Assembly (NCBI GenBank): GCA_024195585.1
Contig: SWBL01000012.1
Span: 1-64,000, forward strand
From: Aureobasidium sp. EXF-3400
Taxonomy: Eukaryota > Ascomycota > Dothideomycetes > Dothideales > Saccotheciaceae
Reading direction: 5' to 3'
Length of the DNA stretch: 64,000 nucleotides
Notes under the pieces: generated by a model
Database searches by the model: none
What the model was told of the DNA's origin: nothing
Seen by the model: only the letters and a program-made list of their open reading frames with translations
Program-made: the position numbers and the translations under genes
Shown: one piece after another, positions 32,639 to 43,303 of the stretch
Position numbering within the stretch: position 1 is the stretch's first letter
How the letters are laid out: each line of letters begins with the position of its first letter

Positions 32639-34377
32639 ATGGTCAAGTCCAAGATGGCGGACCCTTTGTCGTCGCCTCCGATGAGGGCAAAGCCAGAGCC
32701 TGCAGACAGCTTGAGTCCAAGCACCAGTGTTGAGTTGCACAGGAGAAGTAAGACTGGTTGTATGTCTACTGGTCGCATTAGGGTACGCAGGATGTTGCTG
32801 ACTTGTTCCAGGCAAGACTTGCCGACGTCGAAAAAAGAAATGCGACGAGGCAAGGCCAGGCTGTAAGTGTTCCAAATTCCTAGATGGCCAGCACCGTATG
32901 AATCCATCCTTTGAAGCCAGAGTCCATGAGGTGTTGGGAGGATGCTTCATGCTTTCTTATCTCCTCAGTGGAACGCAATGACATACATCATGTGCTGACA
33001 GGACTCCAGGCCAGAACTGTGCGAAGAACAACATCATCTGTGGCGGGTATGAGATGAGGAAACCTTGGAGGAAAGGAGCTCGTGGTAAAAACTCCGGTAT
33101 GACCTGTTGCTAGCTGTAGTCGTCTGGGTGGGCAAGCTGACAAGTCGAATGTAGCTGTGGCCATTCCTGAACTTCCACACATCATCAGCGCGATAGACGA
33201 TCCACTGGACTCACAGCTCCTCTCCTATTTCACCACACACGCCGGTCAAGCCTTGAACATATACTCTGAAACACACAATCCGTTCGATGGGTTCGTGGTC
33301 GACATGGCGTTGGCGAACACAGGCCTTATGCACTCACTGCTCTGTCTCTCCGCGTCTTGCCTACTCCTCCACCAGCCGAAGTCGGCACAAGAGATTGTTG
33401 TCCGACATAGTCACCACTTTGACCAGGCTGTCGTCACTCTTAGAAAGGGCGTCGAAGCCTACAGCTCAGACGCTTCGACACAAAACGCAGACTGCATCGT
33501 GCTGCAAACAATCGTACTCGCGCATGAAGCGATCATCACAGGAGAAACAAATGGCAGCTACCGATGTCATCTGTCTGCAGCTTCCAGACTTGTCGACAGT
33601 TGTGAAAATCTGAGCGCAGACGTGCAGAGTTTTGCTCGTCAGTTCCTATTGTACCACAACCTTGCCAACACAATCTCATGCCTTGATCCCGTCAATCAAG
33701 TCATGAGGTCACCTGTGCAAGCGGACAAAAATGAAACTGTGGAGCAGGACACGTTTTCGGAGGGCTGCGTCGACGGAATATTGCATGGTCTTCTAGAACC
33801 CATGGCATGCACACGGCAAATCCGGGATGGAATACGCTTCCATCGCAACGCCAACAACTCGAGATGGTTCAGAAATGAACAGCTACTCAGCTTAGCACTT
33901 GAAGTTGAAACACAATTACGAACGTGGCAGTCCCGATTCACGCCGAAATCACCACAATACTGGTCGTCGCTGGTGTATCGTCAGAGCGCCTATGTATATC
34001 TTTACCGGACCATCAAGCCGTCGGCACCGAGTCAAGTATTGGCCCAGTCCCTGTCAGATGGATTGTCGTACGCATCGCTCGCGCTGCGGGACATCATGAG
34101 GAACAACAGCAGCATGCACAGCTGGATCTGTGGCGTGCTGCTGCCACCGCTATTCTTACTCGGATGTGCCGCCTTTGACCCGATACACAGACAAGCCTTG
34201 CTCGATATTCTAGAAGATTTGTATGCGTGTACTCAAAGGACCAGTATCGTGCATGCCAGAGCGATTTTGGAAGAGGTTTGGTCGAGGATGGATGCAGCTG
34301 CACATGGTGCTGACGATGACGCCTGGGACTGGGAAAATGTTGTGAAGGACTTGAACATGGATATCATGCTGTCATGA
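32639..34377 (+). CDS. Zn2Cys6 transcription factor with Fungal_trans_2-like body
   Basis: Four exons (32639-32759, 32812-32862, 33010-33096, 33155-34377) give 493 residues; an in-frame ATG at 32552 would add 29. Splicing builds a canonical zinc cluster CX2CX6CX6CX2CX6C with Cys41, 44, 51, 58, 61 and 68, preceded by RRSKTG and containing RRRKKK in the DNA-binding loop. Introns 1 and 2 interrupt the codons of Cys41 and Cys58, and the second exon is only 51 nt. Introns are 52, 147 and 58 nt with GTATGT, GTAAGT and GTATGA donors. The remaining ~410 residues are helical and start with LPHIISAIDDPLDSQLLSYF, typical of the fungal-specific Fungal_trans_2 regulatory domain. The targets are unknown, and it sits beside no obvious biosynthetic cluster. 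Confidence 0.88.
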
Positions 34378-34444
34378 AACTCCCGAGACATAGATTGTCT
34401 GCGCTTTCATGCCTTTTGTTTGTCGGTTAAAAGTCTTTTGATGG

Positions 34445-34477
<33 letters not shown>

Positions 34478-36418
34478 CATGCCACCGCGCGTGCTGAGAG
34501 TCGCCATTGACACTACAATAACGGCTCTATATAGTGATGTTTGAGCCACAAAAGTACATAATGTCATTCAGAAATCTCGTCGAGATTGAAGCTCTATGAT
34601 TTCCCCTTGGACACATCCCCATAGCTGGACTTGACACGTTGTCACATATGTGAGAGTCCTACTTCAGAGATTCGAGTCTTGAGCATCTCCTTCAAGATTT
34701 CAAGAGACAACCTCGATGGCGGAAGAAGCGATGCAGGCTTTCATTCACCGAGCCCTTCGATTGAATCGAACCACAATCCCATCCCAAAGCCATCTCTATC
34801 TGCTTTCCCAGCAGACAAACCACTCAATCACCCACACTCACCTTGGTGACATACCCTTGTTCGTTGCAGAAGTACAATATACTGGACTCTTGTCCCAAAT
34901 TGCGCATGGCGCCTTTCCATTTGCAAGCTGAGGCACGGGTTCGCGCGAGTACGGGTCAGTTTGATGTGCATGGCTAGGGCGAGGCGCAATCTTTTTTGAC
35001 AGCAAATGAATGTCTGTGATGCGCTGTCACGTCTGTCGCGTGAGGGCGGTTTGTCTCTGCAGGTGTTGGTAATGTCGGAGGTTTGAGGTTCGAATACCCG
35101 TGATCCATGTGTCTCTTTGTGATCTGAACGATGTGATTGATGCTTGGAGACTCGAGAAGGTCTGGACGCCTGGGTTTATGACCAAGAGTTGGGTATCTGA
35201 ATTGTCGGGTAAATCATCACAATGTGGTTGTAATGTCAATCTACGCCTGTTGATAGACGATGCGAGGTTATGTCAGCAGCAGCGACAACAAGAACCATAG
35301 AGATACCTGGACATTGAGCGTCGTTCAGAATGCAAAACTTCGATTAGTTGCTCGGATGCTTTTCGGGCACACCTTCCCTCTGGTTTCAACCTGTCGAAGC
35401 GAACTTCTCCATTTCCGCACGAGCTATCAAAGATCAAGACATTCGAGAACATCAAGAACACTAGCCTGCAAGAGACGCATATCGATCTTGGCATGCTTGA
35501 AAGTCAGACAAGACAAACGAAGTCCCATGAGCAGAATGGTGTCGCTTCTCCTGCGACCAGGCTTGAATATTGGGCTGAAAGCAAGGACACACGAACGATC
35601 CCCACACCATTCCCCGGACCGGGCCTTGGTACAATACTCAGGAAGATGTGTACAATTGGCAGTTGAGGCTCAAGTAGCGTGCTTACCTCAAAAGTGTGGT
35701 TTTGTGGAGGGAGCTTTTGGTCCTTCCGCTCGTCTGCGTGTTGCAGCCCCAGCGAAGCGAATCTATACCAATATGTCGCCATCTTGGCGAGTGAAATCTT
35801 CGTGGTTCTCGAACACTATCTGGATCGATGAAGGCAATAGTATAGATGCGATATCAAAATTTGTACAAGAAGACTAAGTTCTCCCTCTCTTCACAAATAA
35901 GAACCCACTTTCTCTTCTTCTTTCTCAACTCAAACAGCCATTCTTTCCAGATTAGACACTGCAAACATGCACTTTGTTACAGGACCTGTACAAAAGATTG
36001 TGTCTGCTAAGAGCCAGCTATGATGCGTTCTCACTGGACGTAACTCTCGCTACGAGAACAAAGGTGCATTCGTGTAGTGTCTTCGAAAGATCTGATCGAT
36101 GAGATGAGGCGGGAGTCCACAGATAGGGAAAGAGCGAGTCTAAAAGCTGTGTGGTGACTGATGAAGGCAGCAACAGCGTCACGTTCGATGGTTTCAAATC
36201 ACGAAGGTCAGTCCAAATTGGCAAGACCTACCTTATTTTCTGAAACTTTACCAAACAACACAAAAGACCAAGCGAGAAAGTAGGACTCACCACATCATCG
36301 AAACAAAATCAGAAGAACTGACGTGATATTATCCTGGCACAATCTTCGTTATTGATTTATTCCATTTGAATATTCATCACATCTATGCTCTTCTTGTCAT
36401 ACCTACGTACGAAACAAA
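34378..36418. other. Gene-poor stretch, 2 kb, with unassigned open frames
   Basis: No confident gene. A 618-nt plus-strand frame (35260-35877) and several minus-strand pieces (35027-35239, 35273-35494, 35504-35782) with possible splice signals (e.g. minus-strand GTAAGC near 35690) all look moderately protein-like. They contradict one another and carry no known motif. The left end has a (TA)13 run. A small spliced gene cannot be excluded. Confidence 0.35.
34449..34474. repeat. (TA)13 microsatellite
   Basis: Thirteen perfect TA units lie 72 bp after the stop codon of the zinc-cluster gene. TA-rich DNA at this distance can act as a polyadenylation efficiency element in fungi, which is a possible role rather than a demonstrated one. 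Confidence 0.95.
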
Positions 36419-39400
36419 TCACAGGCGGCTAGAAGCAGCACCCTGCCCCTTTGGCATTTTCTTATCGACACCCAGAGCTTCAACATCCTTGGGTTTGTAG
36501 TAATGCGGCGCCACCTCTGAGAGCCACTCTGGCTGAAGAGGGAAACAAGAGCGCATAAACTCTTTGCTGGTGAGGACAAGTTCGTGGTAGATGGTCCACT
36601 TGGGGCGGTTGCCGGTCGCAGCCAAGACAGAGGAAGGATGCAGCCAAGTGGTTTGGTTGTTCTTGACGGTGCGGTAGCTGTCTCCTCCTCGCTGTATACG
36701 TGCGGCATTGGGGAAGAAGCCTGCAGTGAGTGCTTTGAGGATTGGTGGGATGTTGCTGGCGCCGCAGGAGCTTACTGTCACTTCAACGCGGTCGCAAAGC
36801 TTTGCTAGTTGATCGCGCACGTCTCTTGCGCGTGTGAGACTGCGCTGCTGCAAGAAATTCTCCTTTGCCCAGACTTGAGAGAAGTCCGAGTCGACCCATT
36901 GGTTCCAGATATTGAGGTAAGTGAGATGATCACCGCCATCCTTGACAGTGAATCGTTCTCGTGTCGTATCTGCCTGTGTCTTCTTGTCTTTTGGTCGGTA
37001 GAAGAGCGCACTTGCTTCACCGAGCATGGACACGATTGACAAGACTTCTTCCACACATCCTTCCTTGTCGGCCGCGAGGATCGCCTTAGCCAGCAGTGGA
37101 TCTGTTGGAAACTCGGCCATTTGTCGGCCCACACGTGTAAGTTCGCCCTTATCATTCAAAGCTCCCAGAGCGTAGAGCTGTTCCAGCGAACGAATAAGCA
37201 TATCAGGAGATGGCGGGTCCAGGAACTCGAAGTTGAGCAAGTCGTTGATACCTAACGATTTAAGTAGCAGAACCACACTTGTCAGATTCGTTCTCTGAAT
37301 TTCAGGTGTTGTTGATTCCGGTAAGTCGTTGTAGAAGGCCCACTTCGTATACAGACGGAAGCATTTACCAGGACCTGTACGTCCTGCTCTACCTGCACGC
37401 TGGTTTGCAGAAGCGCGCGAAATGGGTACGGCGACAAGACTTTCCATGTTGGTGGCTGGAGTATATCGGTTCTCCTTGACATAGCCGGGATCGATAACGT
37501 ATACGATGTTGTCGATTGTCAAACTCGTCTCAGCGATGTTGGTAGCCAAGACGACTTTGCGGACCTTTGGTGGTGTCGGTTCGAAAATTCGGTTTTGCAT
37601 ATCTGTGGGCAAGTTCGCATAGATAGGACATATCATTAGTTCTCCAGCAGCAGCACCAAGCTTTCGAGCAGTTTCCTGCAAAGACTCATTTGCTTGCTCG
37701 ATCTCATCTTGTCCAGTCAAGAAGACCAAAATGTCACCAGGCATGGGTTGAGAAAGATGAATCTGGAAGACTGTCGTGATGGCAGCAGATAAATAGTTGG
37801 CTTCCGGTTGCATGCTGTAGTTCATTTCAACGTCGAAAGTTCTTCCAGGAATGTTCATGATTGGAGCGTCGTCGAAGTAGGACGAGAATTTCTGTGCATC
37901 AAGAGTGGCGGAGGAGATAAGAATCTTCAGATCTGGTCTGCCACGCGCAATGTCCTTGATTAGACCAAACAGGATATCGGTGTGCAATGTACGTTCGTGA
38001 GCTTCGTCAATCATCAAGGCAGAATATTTACCGAGATCTGGCTCTGTCAAGAATTCACGCAACAACATACCATCAGTCATGTACTTGAGGATGGTCTTGT
38101 CGCTGGTTGCATCCTCAAATCGAATGGAATATCCGACCTCGTTACCAACCTTGACACCCATTTCTTCAGCCACACGAGTAGCGACCGACATGGCAGCGAC
38201 TCTACGAGGTTGTGTACAGCCTACCATCTTGCCGTCCTTGGTCATACCGTGCTCATGGAGATATTGTGGTAGTTGGGTAGTCTTTCCAGAACCAGTTTCT
38301 CCGACAACGATCAAGACTTGATATTTGTCAACCGCAGCAAGGAACTCGTCTCGATACGTGTACACGGGCAAAGTCTTTCGCTTTTCCTCGATAGTCTTCG
38401 CTTTTCTTTCAGCAGCAACGAGTTGTTGAGCAAGCTGACGTTCCTCCTGAGTCTGTTGCTGCATACTGCCAGACATGACACGGTCGGTCATCCATTGAAT
38501 TTGCTGGTCCTGGTCAAAGACGTATTCGTAGTCGGCCTCGTTCACCCGCTCGGTGACCATAATCTGAGCCTTGGTTTTGGCGAGCTGTTCGTTCTCCCAT
38601 TCTTCGTGTTCAGTGACAAATCTTTCTCTTCCATACTCGTCTCGATCGACATGACGACTGTTCAATGCATCTGACTTGGCCTTTCGACTTAGTTTTCCCT
38701 TTTCTGTAATGTAATCATCTGGAAGAGCATAGCCTTCTAGATGGTCGTCGATGCGTAGACGCTCTTCTGCAATCTCGAGAGTCCTCTTGTTCTTCTCAAA
38801 TTCGGCCTTCTCTTGAGCTGTGAGCAGTGGATTCTCACGAAGTTCCATCTGTTCCTCGGCGACTTGCTTGCGGAGTAGGGCGAGTTCCTGAGCTTCTCTC
38901 TTCTTGAGATATTCCTGACGGGAGCGTAATCTGATATCCTCAAGTTGTGCCTTTCTTTGCTTGGGGTCATCGGCTAAGGCGCGTCGAGATGCCGAATCAT
39001 GCTTTGAGCGGTCCTCGACAATCTTCTTGGTACCACGTTCATCCTTCTCTCTTAGGCGTTTCTCGAAAGCAATGCGCTCCTTGCGATCGCGTTCTTCTTC
39101 GTCTTCTTCGGGTGAGGCAGAACGACGGCGAGGAGAGGCGGAACCATTATCAAGTCTTGCGCGCTTTGGGGCCGACGGACGTGATTGCTCTTCTTCTGCT
39201 TCCTCATCTTCCTCTTCATAGTCTTCATCGCCCCAGCGGTCGTCAAAGTCGCCATCGTCTCGTCGGCGCAAACGTTTTGTATGACGGTCACGGCGATCAT
39301 GGCGGTCAGAGCGGTCTTTCTTGTCTTCTGTACGATCACGGCGACGTGTGGGTGGTGGAGGAGCAGATACAGGTTGTTCATCTTCGACATTCATGTCGAG

Positions 39401-39673
39401 GAGGGCATAGCGCTTCTTTGAGTCCTTGGTCGAGGCATCCTTGGGTCGTGACGAGGAAGTGGACTTGTCGGGTTTTGGTAGGCGGGCGAAGAGCTGATGA
39501 CTGAAAGTGCGCAGGTCCTTGTCGTCGGCATCAATCATGGCCTGAAGCTTGTCGTGAAGCTGGTCGGGAGTCTTGACCGAGGTGGCAGTCTGCTGGACAA
39601 AGTCGACGATCATACTCTCCGAGCCGCCCACCAGCTTGATCAGGTTATCTGAGATAAAGGTTCGTACGTCCAT
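36419..39673 (-). CDS. PRP2: Spliceosomal DEAH-box ATPase Prp2/Cdc28/DHX16
   Basis: A single exon encodes 1084 residues. The frame is open to 39787 (GTG), but MDVRTFISDNLIKLVGGS at ATG 39673 matches the N-terminal helix bundle of DHX16-type proteins, so I start there. Residues 75-430 are charged and low-complexity (Arg/Asp/Glu-rich). Helicase motifs are GETGSGKT (458-465), DEAH (556-559), SAT (588-590) and QRAGRAGR (758-765). The winged-helix, ratchet and OB-fold domains follow, with YHELVLTSKEFMR and EVAPHYYKPKDVE near the end. Prp2 uses ATP to remodel the Bact spliceosome before the first transesterification. The match to DHX16 is closer than to Prp22, Prp16 or Prp43 (no S1 domain, ends at KKMPK). 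It shares a 342-bp promoter with CFT2. Confidence 0.95.
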   Translation of the reverse strand: MDVRTFISDNLIKLVGGSESMIVDFVQQTATSVKTPDQLHDKLQAMIDADDKDLRTFSHQLFARLPKPDKSTSSSRPKDASTKDSKKRYALLDMNVEDEQPVSAPPPPTRRRDRTEDKKDRSDRHDRRDRHTKRLRRRDDGDFDDRWGDEDYEEEDEEAEEEQSRPSAPKRARLDNGSASPRRRSASPEEDEEERDRKERIAFEKRLREKDERGTKKIVEDRSKHDSASRRALADDPKQRKAQLEDIRLRSRQEYLKKREAQELALLRKQVAEEQMELRENPLLTAQEKAEFEKNKRTLEIAEERLRIDDHLEGYALPDDYITEKGKLSRKAKSDALNSRHVDRDEYGRERFVTEHEEWENEQLAKTKAQIMVTERVNEADYEYVFDQDQQIQWMTDRVMSGSMQQQTQEERQLAQQLVAAERKAKTIEEKRKTLPVYTYRDEFLAAVDKYQVLIVVGETGSGKTTQLPQYLHEHGMTKDGKMVGCTQPRRVAAMSVATRVAEEMGVKVGNEVGYSIRFEDATSDKTILKYMTDGMLLREFLTEPDLGKYSALMIDEAHERTLHTDILFGLIKDIARGRPDLKILISSATLDAQKFSSYFDDAPIMNIPGRTFDVEMNYSMQPEANYLSAAITTVFQIHLSQPMPGDILVFLTGQDEIEQANESLQETARKLGAAAGELMICPIYANLPTDMQNRIFEPTPPKVRKVVLATNIAETSLTIDNIVYVIDPGYVKENRYTPATNMESLVAVPISRASANQRAGRAGRTGPGKCFRLYTKWAFYNDLPESTTPEIQRTNLTSVVLLLKSLGINDLLNFEFLDPPSPDMLIRSLEQLYALGALNDKGELTRVGRQMAEFPTDPLLAKAILAADKEGCVEEVLSIVSMLGEASALFYRPKDKKTQADTTRERFTVKDGGDHLTYLNIWNQWVDSDFSQVWAKENFLQQRSLTRARDVRDQLAKLCDRVEVTVSSCGASNIPPILKALTAGFFPNAARIQRGGDSYRTVKNNQTTWLHPSSVLAATGNRPKWTIYHELVLTSKEFMRSCFPLQPEWLSEVAPHYYKPKDVEALGVDKKMPKGQGAASSRL

Positions 39674-40015
39674 GTTGAGGTAGGGCCAGATCCAAGATCC
39701 AGTCAAGGATGGCTGTGGAGTGGGAAGAGAGATGTTTCGGGCAGTGCGTTGGTATAGATTCGCGAATCCCCGCCAAGCGCGCGTCACTCAAGTCGAGTTG
39801 TTCTCATCAGGACATGTTTGGTCTTGAGCATTAACGAAGTATCCTGTACAGGGCATGACCCAAGCAGCATATTGTCTGCATGCAACATTGAAGGCGACGG
39901 AGGCGATTGACTGTTGAGGGACAAACACCACCTTGATCGTCGCCAAGACAGGCATACCAGTGGCCTCAAGCGGTAGCGTCAAGCGTTACGCGACCAAGTC
40001 TGTCGTCCACCAGCC
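39674..40015. promoter_or_regulatory. Divergent promoter between PRP2 and CFT2
   Basis: 342 bp separate the two start codons. I see no strong TATA box, as usual for housekeeping genes. Short frames in both directions are extensions of the two genes' open frames. Confidence 0.55.
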
Positions 40016-42874
40016 ATGTTCACCTTCACGCCGCTACTGGGTGCTCAGTCTGAGTCGGCTGCGTCGCAGTCGCTGCTGGAGCTGGATGGAGGTGTCAAGA
40101 TCCTTGTCGACGTGGGCTGGGACGAGTCTCTGGACACCGACAAGCTCGTCCACATTGAACAGAACGTGTCGACCATATCGCTCATCCTCCTCACCCACCC
40201 TACGCTGAACCATCTGGGTGCATTTGCCCATTGCTGCAAACACATCCCGCTCTTCTCCTCCATCCCCGTCTATGCCACCACTCCCGTCGTATCGCTTGGT
40301 CGCACTCTCATCCAGGACCTGTATGCCTCGGCCGCTCACCAAGCTTCCATTGTTCCACCCTCAGCTCTGGCGGAATCCCTGTCCAAATCTCAAGTGCCTG
40401 CCAACTTCCTCCTCCAACCTCCGACCGCCGACGAAATCGCCTCGTACTTCTCCTTGATCAACCCTCTCAAATACTCCCAACCTCACCAACCTATTCCCTC
40501 GCCTTTCTCACCTCCTCTCAATGGTCTTACTATCACCGCATACAACGCCGGTCACACTCTAGGTGGTACCATCTGGCATCTGCAACATGGCCTCGAGTCT
40601 ATCGTCTACGCTGTTGATTGGAATCAAGCAAAAGAGAATGTCTTGTCAGGTGCTGCTTGGCTGGGAGGTGCTGGCGGAGGTGCCGAAGTCATTGAACAAT
40701 TGCGCAGACCCACTGCCCTGGTCTGCAGTACGAAGGGTGCCGATCGATCACATCTCGCAGGAGGACGTAAGAAGCGTGACGATGCACTACTTGCCTTGGT
40801 CAATCAAACCATCTCCAATGGCGGTACTGTTTTGATTCCTACAGACTCTAGCGCTCGCATGCTTGAACTGGCCTACATTCTGGAACATCACTGGCGACAA
40901 GGAACTAATGGTCCAAATCAAGAGCTTTACAAGAATACAAAACTGGCCTTTGCCGCAAAGTCTGCTTCTGCCACTTTGCGATATGCTCGGAGTATGATTG
41001 AATGGATGGATGATGCGATTGTGCGTGAGATGGAAGCTGCCGTACAAGGAAAGTCTGAGAACACCCAAAAGAGTCAGACTGGCCGTGACGAAGACACTCC
41101 CTTTGACCTGAAATATCTCAAGCTGGTCGAGAAGAAGACGCAATTACATCGCATCCTCGACTCTGGGAAGCCGGCTGTTATCCTAGCAAGTGACAAGTCT
41201 CTCGAGTGGGGCTTCTCTAACGATGCTATTCGAAAGGTTTGTAATGATCCAAGGAATCTCGTTGTCTTGACAGAACGAGCCGCGAACCCATCACCAGACG
41301 ACAAGGGCATCGGTCGTTTCCTGTGGGAGTACTGGCGCCAACAGGTCCAGTCACGGGACGAAGACGCGAACGTTGTCGAGATGTCGGGTGCGGAAACACA
41401 GATACGCCACCTGGATGTAGCACGTCTCGAAGGCGATGAGAATCTCCTCTATCAACAATACCTGGCCCGCAGACGCCAAATGCACAGTACACTGCAAGGC
41501 GACAATACGCTCACAAAGGAAAACGCTGCAGAATTGGCTGATGATGGCTCCTCGACCAGCTCGGAATCCTCGGATGAGTCTGAAAACGAACACCAAGGAA
41601 GAGCGCTCAACATTTCTGCAACCATGACACACAGACGAAAAGTAGGTCTGACAGATGCTGAACTCGGCATCAACGTTCTCCTGCGACGCAAGAATGTTTA
41701 CGATTATGATGTACGTGGGAAAAGAGGACGCGAAAAGGTGTTCCCCTATGTTGCCAAGCGCGGTCGCGCAGATGACTTTGGTGAAGTGATTCGACCGGAA
41801 GAATATCTTCGTGCAGAAGAGAAAGACGATACAGATGGTCAAGATGCAGCAGAAGCCAAGACAGAGACTGCTGTTGGGCAAAAGCGCAAATGGGACGAAG
41901 TCGCACCTCGGGCTATTCAAAACGGTCGAACCGACAAGAGAAACAAGAACGATGAACGAGAATCAACAAACGCAAATTCGACAAACCAGGATCATGACAT
42001 GAATGGCTACGCAGCTAGCGAGTCAGAAGAGTCCGATTACGAGCCTGAAGAGGCACTACCTGAAGGGCCCCTCAAGGCTGTTTTCACCAAGGAATCATTA
42101 CAATTCAATCTGAGGATAGCCTACATCGATTTCTCTGGTCTCCACGAGAAGCGTGATCTGCAAATGCTCATTCCTCTCATTCGACCAAGGAAGCTGATTT
42201 TGGTTGCTGGAGAAGAAGCGGAAACTCTGGCGCTTGCAGAGGATTGCAAGACCTTGCTTGCGACTGGCGAAGGCAATGCTGTTGACATTCTTACACCAAT
42301 CATTGGTGAGACTGTTGATGCTAGTGTCGATACCAATGCATGGACACTCAAACTCAGTCGAGGCCTGGTCAAGAAGCTCGCTTGGCAGAACGTCAAGGGG
42401 CTTGGAATCGTGGCTGTCACGGGTCGTCTCGAGGCCGTACAGAAGATGATTGCTGCTGCGAACAGCAATGGAGACGAGGCCATCAAGAGAAAGAAGCAAA
42501 AAATGATTGAAGGTGGTGATGAGAATGATGCTCTTGATCAGGCAGACGACGGTAAAGTTGAGACCGAGCCTGTGCTTGATTTGTTATCAACCAACCCCTT
42601 AGCCAACAATCAAATCACAACACAGCCACTACATGTTGGTGATCTTCGTCTTGCTGATCTGCGAAAGCTCATGCAAGCTTCTGGTCACGCCGCAGAGTTC
42701 AGAGGTGAAGGCGCACTGCTGGTCGATGGGAGCGTGGTTGTCCGCAAGACTGCTAACGGCAGGATTGAAATTGAGGGAGGCAACTACATGGCGTCTGCTG
42801 GGCGTCGTGAAAGTGCATTCTTTGCGGTCAGACGCAAGGTGTACGAGGGCCTGGCTGTTATTGCTGGTAGTTGA
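40016..42874 (+). CDS. CFT2: Cleavage and polyadenylation factor subunit 2 (CPSF100/Cft2)
   Basis: A single exon encodes 952 residues. The N-terminal metallo-beta-lactamase domain starts MFTFTPLLGAQSESAASQSL. The metal-binding HxHxDH of the endonuclease CPSF73 is replaced by THPTLNHLGA, as in CPSF100 (SHPDxLHLGA), so it is the catalytically inactive partner. The beta-CASP domain (about 230-420) includes GGTVLIPTDSSARMLELAYILE. A long hydrophilic insertion with a Ser/Glu/Asp run (near 41550) and a Lys/Arg-rich linker separates it from the C-terminal part. That part has LKAVFTKESLQFNLRIAYIDFSGLHEKRDL and a region that binds the other CPF subunits. The protein acts in mRNA 3'-end formation in the nucleus. 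Divergent pairing with PRP2 places two pre-mRNA processing genes on one promoter. Confidence 0.95.
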   Translation: MFTFTPLLGAQSESAASQSLLELDGGVKILVDVGWDESLDTDKLVHIEQNVSTISLILLTHPTLNHLGAFAHCCKHIPLFSSIPVYATTPVVSLGRTLIQDLYASAAHQASIVPPSALAESLSKSQVPANFLLQPPTADEIASYFSLINPLKYSQPHQPIPSPFSPPLNGLTITAYNAGHTLGGTIWHLQHGLESIVYAVDWNQAKENVLSGAAWLGGAGGGAEVIEQLRRPTALVCSTKGADRSHLAGGRKKRDDALLALVNQTISNGGTVLIPTDSSARMLELAYILEHHWRQGTNGPNQELYKNTKLAFAAKSASATLRYARSMIEWMDDAIVREMEAAVQGKSENTQKSQTGRDEDTPFDLKYLKLVEKKTQLHRILDSGKPAVILASDKSLEWGFSNDAIRKVCNDPRNLVVLTERAANPSPDDKGIGRFLWEYWRQQVQSRDEDANVVEMSGAETQIRHLDVARLEGDENLLYQQYLARRRQMHSTLQGDNTLTKENAAELADDGSSTSSESSDESENEHQGRALNISATMTHRRKVGLTDAELGINVLLRRKNVYDYDVRGKRGREKVFPYVAKRGRADDFGEVIRPEEYLRAEEKDDTDGQDAAEAKTETAVGQKRKWDEVAPRAIQNGRTDKRNKNDERESTNANSTNQDHDMNGYAASESEESDYEPEEALPEGPLKAVFTKESLQFNLRIAYIDFSGLHEKRDLQMLIPLIRPRKLILVAGEEAETLALAEDCKTLLATGEGNAVDILTPIIGETVDASVDTNAWTLKLSRGLVKKLAWQNVKGLGIVAVTGRLEAVQKMIAAANSNGDEAIKRKKQKMIEGGDENDALDQADDGKVETEPVLDLLSTNPLANNQITTQPLHVGDLRLADLRKLMQASGHAAEFRGEGALLVDGSVVVRKTANGRIEIEGGNYMASAGRRESAFFAVRRKVYEGLAVIAGS

Positions 42875-43303
42875 GTTAAAAGCCTGCTGTAAGATACCCA
42901 AATTTATCATTCTTGAATCGTTTATAAACTGTGAAGGCACGAAATCGTGTGTGCTTGGCCACGCAATTTGCTCCTGCCTGTGATTGCAACCGGTTCTTGG
43001 TTTATGTGACACTGTTTACTGCTAGCGCGTGCTCATTCCATCAAACTCTGGGAACCCCTTCATCACGCGACAATCATATGCTCCTATGTTCACATTGCGC
43101 TGCTCACACCTTCGGAATGACTTAGCATACTCACACAATGGGACAGCGCATGCGAGTTGACGGGAACCTTTCCAACCTATAAATCGCCCGCCGATTCCTT
43201 CCTCCAACCTGAACTTCTACCTCAACATACAACAGCAGTCTACCTGTTCGAGCATACACTGCCCAACACGGACAATCGCGGATTGATCAATCAACAGATC
43301 CAT
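42875..43303. other. Intergenic, CFT2 3' region and next promoter
   Basis: About 430 bp. The next gene's frame is open from a TTG at 43157, but ATG 43304 is the first start codon. No motif stands out. Confidence 0.5.

Noticed and set aside
35087..35096. tRNA T-loop-like sequence GGTTCGAATA
   Set aside because: The flanking bases do not form a five-pair T stem, and I could not find an acceptor stem or anticodon arm around it.
35260..35877. 205-codon plus-strand frame
   Set aside because: Composition resembles the antisense of coding or random sequence, with no motif; kept only as part of an unassigned region.
39674..39787. Longer N-terminus for PRP2
   Set aside because: Begins at GTG, with no ATG in the extension; the DHX16-like start is the ATG at 39673.
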